Source: Paenibacillus cisolokensis | GTDB taxonomy: Bacteria > Bacillota > Bacilli > Paenibacillales > Paenibacillaceae | DNA: 33,072 bases | Reading direction: 5' to 3' | Assembly (NCBI RefSeq): GCF_018403665.1 | Contig: NZ_BOVJ01000155.1 | Coordinates: forward strand, 1-33,072 | Made by a program: the position numbers and the translations under genes | The notes under the pieces: generated by a model | The model's input: the letters and a program-made list of their open reading frames with translations, nothing else | Databases searched by the model: none | What the model was told of the DNA's origin: nothing | Part shown: positions 25,694 to 33,072 of the stretch, in pieces | How positions within the stretch are numbered: the stretch's first letter is position 1 | How the letters are laid out: each line of letters starts with the position of its first letter

Positions 25694-27148
25694 ATGATGC
25701 TGGCCGGCATCGACATCGGCACGACCTCGATATGCTGCACGATAGGAGATCCCGCGACCGGCAGGGAGATCGTCACGTTGCGCTCGGCCAACGATGCGTC
25801 CATCCCGTCCGACCGGCCGTGGGAGCGGCTGCAGGACCCGGAGCGCATCGTCGCCGAAGCGATGCGGCTGCTTGCGGCGTGCACGGAACGGTTGAAAGGC
25901 GGGGGCGTTGCCTTGTCCGCCATCGGCATATCATGCCAAATGCACGGCATCGTCTACACGGACCGCAGCGGAATGGCATGCAGTCCGCTCTATACGTGGC
26001 AGGACGGACGGGCGGCGCTTGCGGCCGATAGCGGCGGCGGGGCGACATACGCCGAGCGGCTGGCGGAGGCGTCCGGCTATTCGGTCGCGCCGGGCTACGG
26101 CCTGGCGACGCATTACGTCAACGTCCTGCGCGGCGAGGTGCCGCCGGATGCCGCATCGATCTGTACGATCGGCGATTATTTGGCGATGCGGCTGTGCGGT
26201 CTTGCCGCCCCGCTGACCGATCCGTCGAACGCCGCCGGTCTCGGCCTGTTCGCGCTGGAGCGGCTCGACTTCGACCGCCAGGCGGTGCGCCGGGCGGGCC
26301 TGGACGACGCGCTGCTGCCGCGGGTGGCGGGCGAACGGCAGGCGGTCGTCGGCCGGACGCCGGAAGGAACGCCGGTCGTCTGCGCCATCGGCGACAACCA
26401 GGCGAGCTTTCTCGGCGCCGTTCCCGCGCTTGGCGGAACGCTGCTCGTCAACGTCGGCACGGGAGCGCAATTGTCCGCGTATGCGGAGCGGCCGCAGGCG
26501 AATGCGCCGCTCGAAGCGCGGCCGTTCCCCGGCGGCGGATATTTGCTCGTCGGCGCGTCGCTTGGCGGCGGCAAAAGCTACGCGCTGCTGGAACGGTTTT
26601 TCCGCGGCGTATGCGCCGCCTTCTGCAGCGGGCCGGAGGCGGAAGCCGGGAGCCGGTCCGCAGGGGAAGAGGCGGAGGAGGGACGATTGTACGAACGGAT
26701 GAACCGGCTTGCCGGGGAAGCATTGGAGCGGGAAGCCGCGGACGGGCCGCCGGGGGGACGGCTTGCCGTCGGCACGCAGTTTTTCGGGACGAGGCTGCAT
26801 CCCGATAAAACCGGATATATCGCGGGGCTGACCGAGCATAACTTCAATCCCGGCGACTTGACACTCGGCGTGCTGCGGGGCATCCTCGACGAGCTGGCGC
26901 GTTTCGTCTCCCTTCTGCCGAAGCCGGTGCGCGAAGGCATTGCCGTCGTCGCCGGATCGGGCAACGGCTTGCGCCGGAATCCGGTTCTGCGGCGGCTTGC
27001 GGAGCAGCGCTTCGGCATGCCGCTTCATTTTGCCGCGGCGGCCGAAGAAGCGGCGTGGGGAGCGGCGATCTACGCCGGCGTCGGGGCGGGATTGTTCCGC
27101 AGCGCGGAGGAGGCGCTATCGACGATGCAAAGGAGCGAAAACGGATGA
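25694..27148 (+). CDS. FGGY-family kinase, sedoheptulokinase-like
   Basis: A 484-residue carbohydrate kinase of the FGGY family. The phosphate loop is GIDIGTTSICC, and the segments ISCQMHGIVYTD, LYTWQDGR, GYGLATHYVNVL, IGDYLAMRLCGL, LTDPSNAAGLGLF and GDNQASFLG (catalytic base D234) follow the order and wording known from animal sedoheptulokinase (SHPK/CARKL), closer than to xylulo- or glycerol kinases. The C-terminal domain shows VAGSGNGLRRNPVLRRL and AAWGAAIYAG. The start has GGGGAG seven bases upstream; a second ATG follows directly. The stop overlaps the next start (ATGA). Sedoheptulose or another long-chain ketose is the best guess at substrate; the assignment rests on recalled similarity. 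Confidence 0.85.
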   Translation: MMLAGIDIGTTSICCTIGDPATGREIVTLRSANDASIPSDRPWERLQDPERIVAEAMRLLAACTERLKGGGVALSAIGISCQMHGIVYTDRSGMACSPLYTWQDGRAALAADSGGGATYAERLAEASGYSVAPGYGLATHYVNVLRGEVPPDAASICTIGDYLAMRLCGLAAPLTDPSNAAGLGLFALERLDFDRQAVRRAGLDDALLPRVAGERQAVVGRTPEGTPVVCAIGDNQASFLGAVPALGGTLLVNVGTGAQLSAYAERPQANAPLEARPFPGGGYLLVGASLGGGKSYALLERFFRGVCAAFCSGPEAEAGSRSAGEEAEEGRLYERMNRLAGEALEREAADGPPGGRLAVGTQFFGTRLHPDKTGYIAGLTEHNFNPGDLTLGVLRGILDELARFVSLLPKPVREGIAVVAGSGNGLRRNPVLRRLAEQRFGMPLHFAAAAEEAAWGAAIYAGVGAGLFRSAEEALSTMQRSENG

Positions 27149-27816
27149 AACGAAAGCTTGCCATTATCCATACGACGCCGGTGACGGTCGAGCCGCTCAA
27201 GACGCTTGCGCTGGAGCTGATGCCGGATCTGGAGCTGTTCAATCTGGTGGACGATTCGATATTGCCGGAGCTGATCGGCAACGGCGGCCGGATCGAAGCG
27301 GTTGAAGAACGGTGGCGGCAGTACGCGCTTATCGCCGAGAAGCAGGGGGCGGACTGCATACTGAACGCCTGCTCGTCGATCGGCGGGCTCGTCGCCCGCG
27401 TTCAGCCGGACGTCGGCGTGCCGATCGTCCGCATTGACGAAGCGATGGCCGAAGAAGCGGTCCGCTCGGGCGGCGTAATCGGCGTGGCGGCGACGCTCGA
27501 GACGACGCTGAAGCCGACGGCCGATCTGCTGCGGCAGCAGGCGGAGCGGATCGGCGTTACGCCGTCGATCCGGCCGATGCTTGTCGCTTCCGCTTACCGC
27601 AAGCTGGCGGCAGGCGACCGCGACGGGCACGACGAGGACCTTGCCGCCGCGCTGCGGGAGCTGGCCGCTGTGACAGACCGGGTCGTGCTGGCGCAGGCGT
27701 CGATGGCCCGCGTGCTGGAACGGCTTGCGCCGGAGGAACGCGGACGGTTTCTGACAAGTCCGCGCCTCGGAATGGAAGCGGTCAAGCGCAAGCTGTACGG
27801 AGAGCGCGGCGAATAA
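27145..27816 (+). CDS. Asp/Glu/hydantoin racemase-fold protein
   Basis: A 223-residue protein of the Asp/Glu racemase superfamily (PF01177 type). The first catalytic-type cysteine is C76 in NACSSIGGLV. The position where two-base racemases have their second cysteine reads VVLAQASMARV (about 180-190) and has none, so a classical two-cysteine racemisation is unlikely; one-cysteine relatives include arylmalonate decarboxylase. Its ATG overlaps the kinase stop, so it is translationally coupled and belongs to the pathway. Possible roles are an epimerase, isomerase or decarboxylase for a sugar acid, but none can be chosen. Confidence 0.82.
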   Translation: MKRKLAIIHTTPVTVEPLKTLALELMPDLELFNLVDDSILPELIGNGGRIEAVEERWRQYALIAEKQGADCILNACSSIGGLVARVQPDVGVPIVRIDEAMAEEAVRSGGVIGVAATLETTLKPTADLLRQQAERIGVTPSIRPMLVASAYRKLAAGDRDGHDEDLAAALRELAAVTDRVVLAQASMARVLERLAPEERGRFLTSPRLGMEAVKRKLYGERGE

Positions 27817-27885
27817 CCGGCGCTCCGAGAAGCGAAGGCGCGCCGGACGTACGGCGCGATCAAGAGAGAAAGGGAGAGGGAAGAG

Positions 27886-28812
27886 ATGGCCGTACGAAAA
27901 CCCGATAATGTCGTGACATTAAAACAGGCGCTGGTTGTGGCGGAAACGAATCGTTATGCGACCGGTTCGTTCTCGCCGCGCTACACGCCGATGATTGCGG
28001 CGGTGCTGGAGGCCGGCCAGCGGACGGCTTCACCGCTTATCGTGCAAATTTCCCACAAGGAGCTGATTCGTTACGGCATCACGCCGGGCGAATTCGCCGA
28101 AACGTTCTACCGCGAAATCCGCGACCGCCGCATTACGGTGCCGGTCGTGCTTCATCTCGACCATACGAAGGAACTCGGGACGATTCGCGACGCGATCGCC
28201 GCAGGCTTTACGTCGGTCATGATCGACGCGTCGGAGAAGCCGTTCGCGGAGAACGTGGCGATCAGCCGCGAAGCGGCCGAATACGCCCATGCGCACGGCG
28301 TATCCGTGGAAGCCGAGCTCGGCATGATCGGCACGACGGATTTCGTGGAGACCGACAAGGACGAGGAGCTGTTCACCGATCCGCGGGAGGCGGCGGAGTT
28401 CGTCCGCCTGACCGGCGTCGATGCGCTTGCCGTCTCCTGCGGCACCGCGCACGGCGTCTATCTGGTGAAGCGCCCGCGCATCGATTACGAACGGCTTGCC
28501 GCCATTCGCGCGCTGACGCCGGTTCATCTCGTCCTGCACGGCGGTTCGGGCGTCCCGGAGGAGATGATGCGCAAGGCGTTCGAGCTGCCCGGCGGCGGCG
28601 TCAGCAAGGTGAATATCGCCACCGATCTGGAGCTGGCGCTGCTCGGCGCGCTCGGCCGCGAAGAGCGGATGACGAATGCGGAATGCAAGGCGCTGGACCC
28701 GGCTTCGCTCGAAGCCGGACGGGCTGCGGTCGCGCGGACGGTCGAAGAGAAGATAACCCGTTTCGTATGCAGCGCGGGCAAGGCGGCTTGCTTCGCGCAG
28801 GGTCAGGCGTGA
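27886..28812 (+). CDS. Class II (zinc) ketose-bisphosphate aldolase
   Basis: A 308-residue aldolase of the fructose/tagatose-bisphosphate family. The HLDH motif gives D92 as the likely catalytic acid and H93 as a zinc ligand; EAELGMIG has E142/E144, and further zinc histidines are H189 in GTAHGVY and H218 in LHGGSGVP. The loop after EAELG lacks the usual GG pair (reads MIGTTDF), hinting at a substrate other than fructose bisphosphate. GGGAGAGGG precedes the ATG. Family members cleave a ketose (bis)phosphate to dihydroxyacetone phosphate plus an aldehyde; with two kinases in the operon a bisphosphate such as sedoheptulose-1,7-bisphosphate is possible, by inference. Confidence 0.92.
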   Translation: MAVRKPDNVVTLKQALVVAETNRYATGSFSPRYTPMIAAVLEAGQRTASPLIVQISHKELIRYGITPGEFAETFYREIRDRRITVPVVLHLDHTKELGTIRDAIAAGFTSVMIDASEKPFAENVAISREAAEYAHAHGVSVEAELGMIGTTDFVETDKDEELFTDPREAAEFVRLTGVDALAVSCGTAHGVYLVKRPRIDYERLAAIRALTPVHLVLHGGSGVPEEMMRKAFELPGGGVSKVNIATDLELALLGALGREERMTNAECKALDPASLEAGRAAVARTVEEKITRFVCSAGKAACFAQGQA

Positions 28813-28833
28813 GAAGGAGGAGAGTGCGGGTAT

Positions 28834-31274
28834 ATGAAGGACAAAAAGCTGTATATGATCGGCAACGCCCATCTGGACCCTGTCTGGCTGTGGCAATGGC
28901 AGGAAGGCTTTCAGGAGGCGAAGGCGACGTTCCGCTCCGCGCTGGACCGGATGAAGGAATCGGAAGACTTCATCTTCACCTCTAGCTCGGCGGCGATGTA
29001 CGAATGGATTGAAAACAACGACCCGGCCATGTTCGAGGAAATCCGCCAGCGCGTGCGGGAAGGCCGGTGGCATATCGTCGGCGGCTGGTGGATTCAGCCG
29101 GACTGCAACATTCCCGGCGGCGAATCGTTCGTGCGTCAAGGGCTGTACGGCCAGCGGTATTTCAAGGAAAAGCTCGGCGTCACCGCCAAGGTCGGATACA
29201 ACGTCGACAGCTTCGGGCACCACGGCATGCTGCCGCAAATATTGAAAAAAGCGGCATGGATTATTACGTTTTCATGCGTCCGATGCCGAACGAGAAGGGA
29301 CTGCCGGGACGGCTGTTCTGGTGGGAATCCGACGACGGCTCGCGGGTGCTCGCCTTCCGCATCCTGTTCGAGTATCTGTCCTGGGGCAAGGAGCTGGACG
29401 ATCATGTCCGGCGGACGTTCGGCGAGTTTCGCGAGCCGCTGAACGATCTGATGCTGTTCTATGGGGTCGGCAATCACGGCGGCGGACCGACGAAAGAAAA
29501 TATCGCAAGCATCTACCGTCTGAACGGCGATCCGGACATGCCGCAGCTTGTGTTCGCCACTCCCGACCGCTATTTTCGCGACATGGAACAGAAGGGCATC
29601 GACTTCCCGGTCGTTCATGACGATCTGCAGCATCATGCGAGCGGCTGCTATGCGGCCCACTCCGGCGTCAAGCAGTGGAACCGGATGGCGGAAAACCGGC
29701 TCATCGCCGCCGAGAAATTTTCCGCGCTGGCCAGCTGGCTGACCGGGCAGCCGTATCCGCAGGAGTTCGACCGCGCGTGGAAAAACGTGCTGTTCAACCA
29801 GTTTCACGATATTTTGGCCGGCACGAGCCTGGAGCCTGCGTACCAGGACGCGCAATATTTGTACGGGGAAGCGATGGCGATCGCCGACCGTTCGCTCAAT
29901 TACGCCGTCCAGTCGCTGTCGTGGAGCATCGGCATCGAGCAGGACGAGCGGATGAAGCCGATCGTCGTTTTCAATCCGCATGCCTGGAACAGCCGCGTCA
30001 ACGTCGAGCTGGAGGTCGGCGGCATCCGGCCGGAGACGTCGCTCGTTGACAACGAAGGCCGTCCCGTTCCGTTCCAGACGGTGCAGTCGCTGGCGGCCGC
30101 GAACGGCAGATACCGGCTCAGCTTTATGGCCGATCTGCCGCCGCTCGGCTATCGGGTTTACAAGCTGATAACCGGCGCTAGCGCAGCCCGGCCGGCCGGC
30201 GAGCCGATCAAGGCGGGCGACACCTATATGGAAAACGGGCGGTACCGGCTTGAATTCGATCCCGACACCGGCTGGATCCGCAGTCTGCGCGACAAGAAGC
30301 TGGACCACGAGGTGTTCAAGGGACCGGCCGCGCGCCCCGATGTGATCGAGGATCGGTCGGATACGTGGAGCCACGACGTGCGCTATTTCGACAAGGTGCT
30401 GGATACGTTCAAGGCGGTCAGCGTGCGCCGCATCGAGCACGGTCCGGTCAAATCGGTGATCCGGGTCGTCAGCGAATACGGCCGTTCACGTCTCATCCAG
30501 GATTTCGCGATGTATCCGGACCGCGATCAGATCGACGTGCGGGTGACGGTCGACTGGCGGGAGACGTTCAAGATGCTCAAGCTCGTGTTTCCGGTCAACG
30601 TCATCTTCAGCAAGCAGACGTACGAAATTCCGTACGGCACGATCGAGCGTGAGCATAACGGCGAAGAGGAACCGGGACAAAGCTGGGTCGATATGACCGG
30701 AATTATACAGTCGAGCAACAAAGTATACGGGCTTAGCCTGATGAACGACGCGAAATACAGCTACAGCATCCGCAACCGCGAGCTGGCGCTGACGGTGCTG
30801 CGCAGCCCGATCTACGCGCATCACGTGCCGTATGAGCCGGACCCGGACGGCGAATATTCCTATATCGATCAGGGCATCCAGCGGTTCTCCTATTCGCTGC
30901 TGCCGCACGAAGGATCGTGGGAGCGGGCCGGCACGGTGCGGCGCGCCGCCGAACTGAACTGCGGACCGATCGCCGTCATCGAGACTTATCATGAAGGACC
31001 GTTGCCGCAGGCTGATTCGTACCTGTCGGTCGATTGCGACAACATCGTCGTCAGCGCGGTCAAACGGGCCGAGGACAACGATGACCTGATTATCCGCTGC
31101 TACGAGACGGAACGGAGAGCGACGACGGCGGAGATTCGGCTGCCGAAGTGGAACCGGACGATTCGGGCGGCGTTCGGGCCTTGCGAGATCAAGACGTTCC
31201 GCGTTCCCCGGGACGAGCGCGCGCCGGTGCGCGAAACCAATCTGCTGGAATGGGACGAGGAGGAGACGGAATGA
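28834..31274 (+). CDS. GH38 alpha-mannosidase, frame broken by one base
   Basis: A glycoside hydrolase family 38 enzyme, 813 residues if repaired, without signal peptide and so cytoplasmic. The N-terminus GNAHLDPVWLWQWQEG carries the zinc residues H13 and D15, and D125 in GYNVDSFGHHG is the expected nucleophile. Frame 1 fails after QILKK; the continuation SGMDYYVFMRPMPNEKGLP is in another frame, and one extra A in the run 29245-29250 joins them. Later landmarks are HHASGCYAAHS and NQFHDILAGTS. AAGGAGG is 13 bases before the ATG, rather far. The family hydrolyses alpha-mannosides, and some members act on modified mannosides. Its stop overlaps the isomerase start (ATGA). Confidence 0.9.
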
Positions 31275-31903
31275 GCGCGATCCTGGCGCGGCTGATGGAA
31301 AAGTATCCCGATCTGGGCGGCTGCGGCGGCCAGATCGCGGAGGCGTTCGAGGCGCTGCGCCGCACGTTCGCGGGGGGCGGCAAGCTGCTGCTCGCCGGCA
31401 ACGGCGGCAGCGCCGCCGACTGCGAGCATGTCGTGGGCGAACTGATGAAAGGGTTTATGTCGAAGCGGCCGGTGCCGGCGGAAATGCGGGACAAACTGGC
31501 GATGTATGGAGAGGCGGAAGCGGATTACCTGGCAGGTCATCTGCAGGGAGCGCTGCCCGCCATCTCGCTCGTCAGCCAGTCGGCGCTGTCGACGGCGTTC
31601 ATTAACGATGTGGCGGCGGACATGGTATTCGCCCAGCAAGTGTACGGCTACGGCCGGCCTGGGGACGCGCTGCTCGTATTCAGCACTTCGGGCAATTCGC
31701 TCAACGTTGTCCGCGCGGTGCAGGTCGCCAAGGCAGTCGGGCTGACGACGATCGCGATGACGGGAGAAAGCGGCGGAAGGCTCAAGGAGCTGTGCGATAT
31801 CGCGATCCGGGTGCCCTATACGTCGACGCCCGACATTCAGGAGCGGCATCTGCCCATCTATCACGCGTTATGCATGATGCTGGAGGAGGCGTTTTTCGGA
31901 TGA
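31271..31903 (+). CDS. SIS-domain phosphosugar isomerase, GmhA-like
   Basis: A 210-residue SIS protein close to phosphoheptose isomerase (sedoheptulose-7-phosphate to manno-heptose-7-phosphate in GmhA). The phosphate loop GNGGSAAD and FSTSGNSLNVV are present. The zinc and catalytic residues of E. coli GmhA (H61, E65, Q172, H180) appear as H53, E57, Q190 and H198 with the same spacing (CEHVVGEL; IQERHLPIYHA), which DnaA-binding DiaA-type homologues do not fully keep. An insertion of roughly 25 residues (about 65-92) sets it apart from GmhA. Coupled by ATGA on both sides to the GH38 and ROK genes. A related aldose-ketose phosphate isomerisation is the alternative. Confidence 0.88.
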   Translation: MSAILARLMEKYPDLGGCGGQIAEAFEALRRTFAGGGKLLLAGNGGSAADCEHVVGELMKGFMSKRPVPAEMRDKLAMYGEAEADYLAGHLQGALPAISLVSQSALSTAFINDVAADMVFAQQVYGYGRPGDALLVFSTSGNSLNVVRAVQVAKAVGLTTIAMTGESGGRLKELCDIAIRVPYTSTPDIQERHLPIYHALCMMLEEAFFG

Positions 31904-32907
31904 CGGCGGTGCTTGGCGGATTGGATATCGGCGGCACGAAATGCGCCGCCGTGATCGGAACGGAAACGGACGGCGGAATCGAAATCGCGGACAAGATCGC
32001 GTTCCCGACGCCGTCCGGTCCGGAAGCCGCGATAACAAGACTGTGCCGCGAGCTGGAGGAGCTGCTGGCGAGGCACGGCCATCCGCCGCTTGCCGCCGTC
32101 GGCATCAGCTGCGGCGGGCCGCTGGACAGCCGGTCCGGGCTCGTCCTGTCGCCGCCCAATCTGCCCGGATGGGACCGCTTCAACGTCGTGGCGCCCGTCC
32201 GGGAACGGTTCGGCGTTCCGGTCGGCCTGCAGAACGACGCCAACGCGTGCGCGCTGGCGGAATGGAAGTGGGGGGCGGGCAGAGGAACGCAAAACATGAT
32301 CTTCCTCACGTTCGGGACCGGCATGGGAGCGGGCCTCATCTTGAACGGGCGGCTGTATGCGGGAGCGAACGACATGGCCGGGGAAGTCGGGCATATGCGG
32401 CTTGCCGAGGACGGACCGGAAGGCTACGGCAAGGCCGGCTCGTTCGAAGGGTTTTGCAGCGGCGGCGGGATAGCCAGACTGGCCGCGGCCATGACCGTCG
32501 AATGGCTGGCCGCCGGGAAGCGGACGCTGCTTGCCGCGGACCGCGGCGCCGCCGCCGGCATTACGGCGAAGGCGGTCGGCGAAGCGGCACAGGCCGGCGA
32601 CGAGCTGGCGCTTGCGGTCATGCGTACGGTCGGACGGCAGCTCGGCCGCGGCCTGGCCGTGCTGGTCGACGTGCTCAATCCGGAGCGGATCGTCATCGGC
32701 AGCATTTATGCGCGGCAGCGGGAGCTGCTGGAGCCTTTCGTGATGGAGGAGCTGCGGCGCGAAGCGCTGGCCGTCTCGCTGCAGGCTTGCGAGATCGTTC
32801 CTGCCGGTCTCGGCGAGCAGGTCGGCGACGCGGCGAGCCTGTCCGTCGCGCGGCTGGCGCTGGAGGGGCGGCAGAAGGAGAGAACGGGCGGGGCTGACAG
32901 CGGCTGA
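31900..32907 (+). CDS. ROK-family sugar kinase lacking the zinc-cysteine motif
   Basis: A 335-residue ROK (glucokinase/mannokinase-type) kinase. The N-terminal ATP loop is GGLDIGGTKCAAVIG and the catalytic base is D113 in LQNDANACALAE. LTFGTGMGAGLI and GEVGHMRL (H165) are kept, but the CxCGxxGCxE zinc motif that normally follows is replaced by GPEGYGKAGSFEGFCSG, so it belongs to a subgroup without that structural zinc. No helix-turn-helix precedes it, so it is an enzyme rather than a ROK repressor. The start overlaps the isomerase stop (ATGA). With the GH38 and SIS genes it suggests phosphorylation of a freed aldose before isomerisation. Confidence 0.9.
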   Translation: MTAVLGGLDIGGTKCAAVIGTETDGGIEIADKIAFPTPSGPEAAITRLCRELEELLARHGHPPLAAVGISCGGPLDSRSGLVLSPPNLPGWDRFNVVAPVRERFGVPVGLQNDANACALAEWKWGAGRGTQNMIFLTFGTGMGAGLILNGRLYAGANDMAGEVGHMRLAEDGPEGYGKAGSFEGFCSGGGIARLAAAMTVEWLAAGKRTLLAADRGAAAGITAKAVGEAAQAGDELALAVMRTVGRQLGRGLAVLVDVLNPERIVIGSIYARQRELLEPFVMEELRREALAVSLQACEIVPAGLGEQVGDAASLSVARLALEGRQKERTGGADSG

Positions 32908-32940
32908 CTGCCGAAGCCGCCCGCCCGCTCACGCCCCTCT

Positions 32941-33072
32941 GTGCGGGACTGTAGCGGCGGATGACGCGCGGGGTGCTCGTACGGGACGATACATGAGGGA
33001 TGACGCGCTTGAGTGACGTACGGGATGGTGCAGGAGAGATGACGCGCCGAGTGACGTGCGGGAAGACACAAG
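32941..33072. repeat. 39-base tandem repeat, at least 3.4 copies
   Basis: Units start near 32941, 32979, 33018 and 33056 (last cut by the window edge). The core GATGACGCGC recurs at 32960, 32999 and 33038, exactly 39 bases apart, and each unit begins GTRCGGGA. On the minus strand the period equals 13 codons and reads as ARH...PY repeats, but no start or coding signal supports a protein. It lies after the last gene of the operon and has no T run, so it is not a simple terminator. Confidence 0.7.

Noticed and set aside
32941..33072. Tandem repeat as a CRISPR array
   Set aside because: Units are contiguous and nearly identical throughout, with no unique spacers.

Overview
The window looks like chromosomal DNA from a high-GC, low-copy-repeat member of the Bacillota, most plausibly Paenibacillaceae (Paenibacillus, Cohnella or Thermobacillus type). 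The reasons are the YesM/YesN-type two-component pair next to sugar transporters, strong AGGAGG-like ribosome binding sites, sigma-A promoters with 17-base spacers, sugar ABC lipoproteins with lipoboxes, and a CUT1 transporter without its own ATPase. All genes I can support are on the + strand. No RNA gene, insertion sequence or CRISPR array was seen.

Region A (about 280-11081) is a ketose/pentose-type sugar cluster. A response regulator, a sensor kinase and a periplasmic sugar-binding protein are coupled by 4-base overlaps and closed by a strong terminator; they look like a three-component sugar sensor. A second transcript, with a CcpA-like site over its -10 element, encodes a CUT2 (Rbs/Mgl/Xyl-type) ABC transporter, a small transaldolase/fructose-6-phosphate aldolase and an FGGY sugar kinase. 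The binding protein of the sensor operon is a paralogue of the transporter's binding lipoprotein.

Region B (11082-17400) is mixed. It starts with a GC-rich degenerate repeat and a large hairpin. Then come a FetAB-type ABC pair, an NfsA-type nitroreductase, a DUF2179/UPF0316 membrane protein, and a TrpXYZ-type ABC transporter (binding protein, permease, ATPase) with its own promoter, an internal attenuator and an end terminator.

Region C (17437-32907) is a long catabolic operon. A strong promoter is followed by a leader of about 480 bases that carries three copies of the palindrome GGGAACGTTCCC, then a LacI-type repressor, two CUT1 permeases, a binding lipoprotein, an intra-operon terminator, an amidohydrolase, a 682-residue uncharacterised protein, a sedoheptulokinase-like FGGY kinase, an Asp/Glu-racemase-fold protein, a class II aldolase, a GH38 alpha-mannosidase, a GmhA-like phosphosugar isomerase with all metal ligands, and a ROK kinase lacking the usual zinc-cysteine motif. 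Most downstream genes overlap by ATGA. Two kinases, a heptose-phosphate-type isomerase, an aldolase and an alpha-manno-glycosidase together suggest, as inference only, an undescribed route for alpha-linked manno-heptose or a related sugar. The window ends in a 39-base tandem repeat.

Four genes (nitroreductase, TrpX-like protein, TrpY-like permease, GH38) are broken by five one-base deletions. Every one lies in an A or T homopolymer, and adding one base restores a full-length family member each time. This points to homopolymer undercalling in the assembly rather than gene decay; coordinates for these genes span the repaired reading frame.
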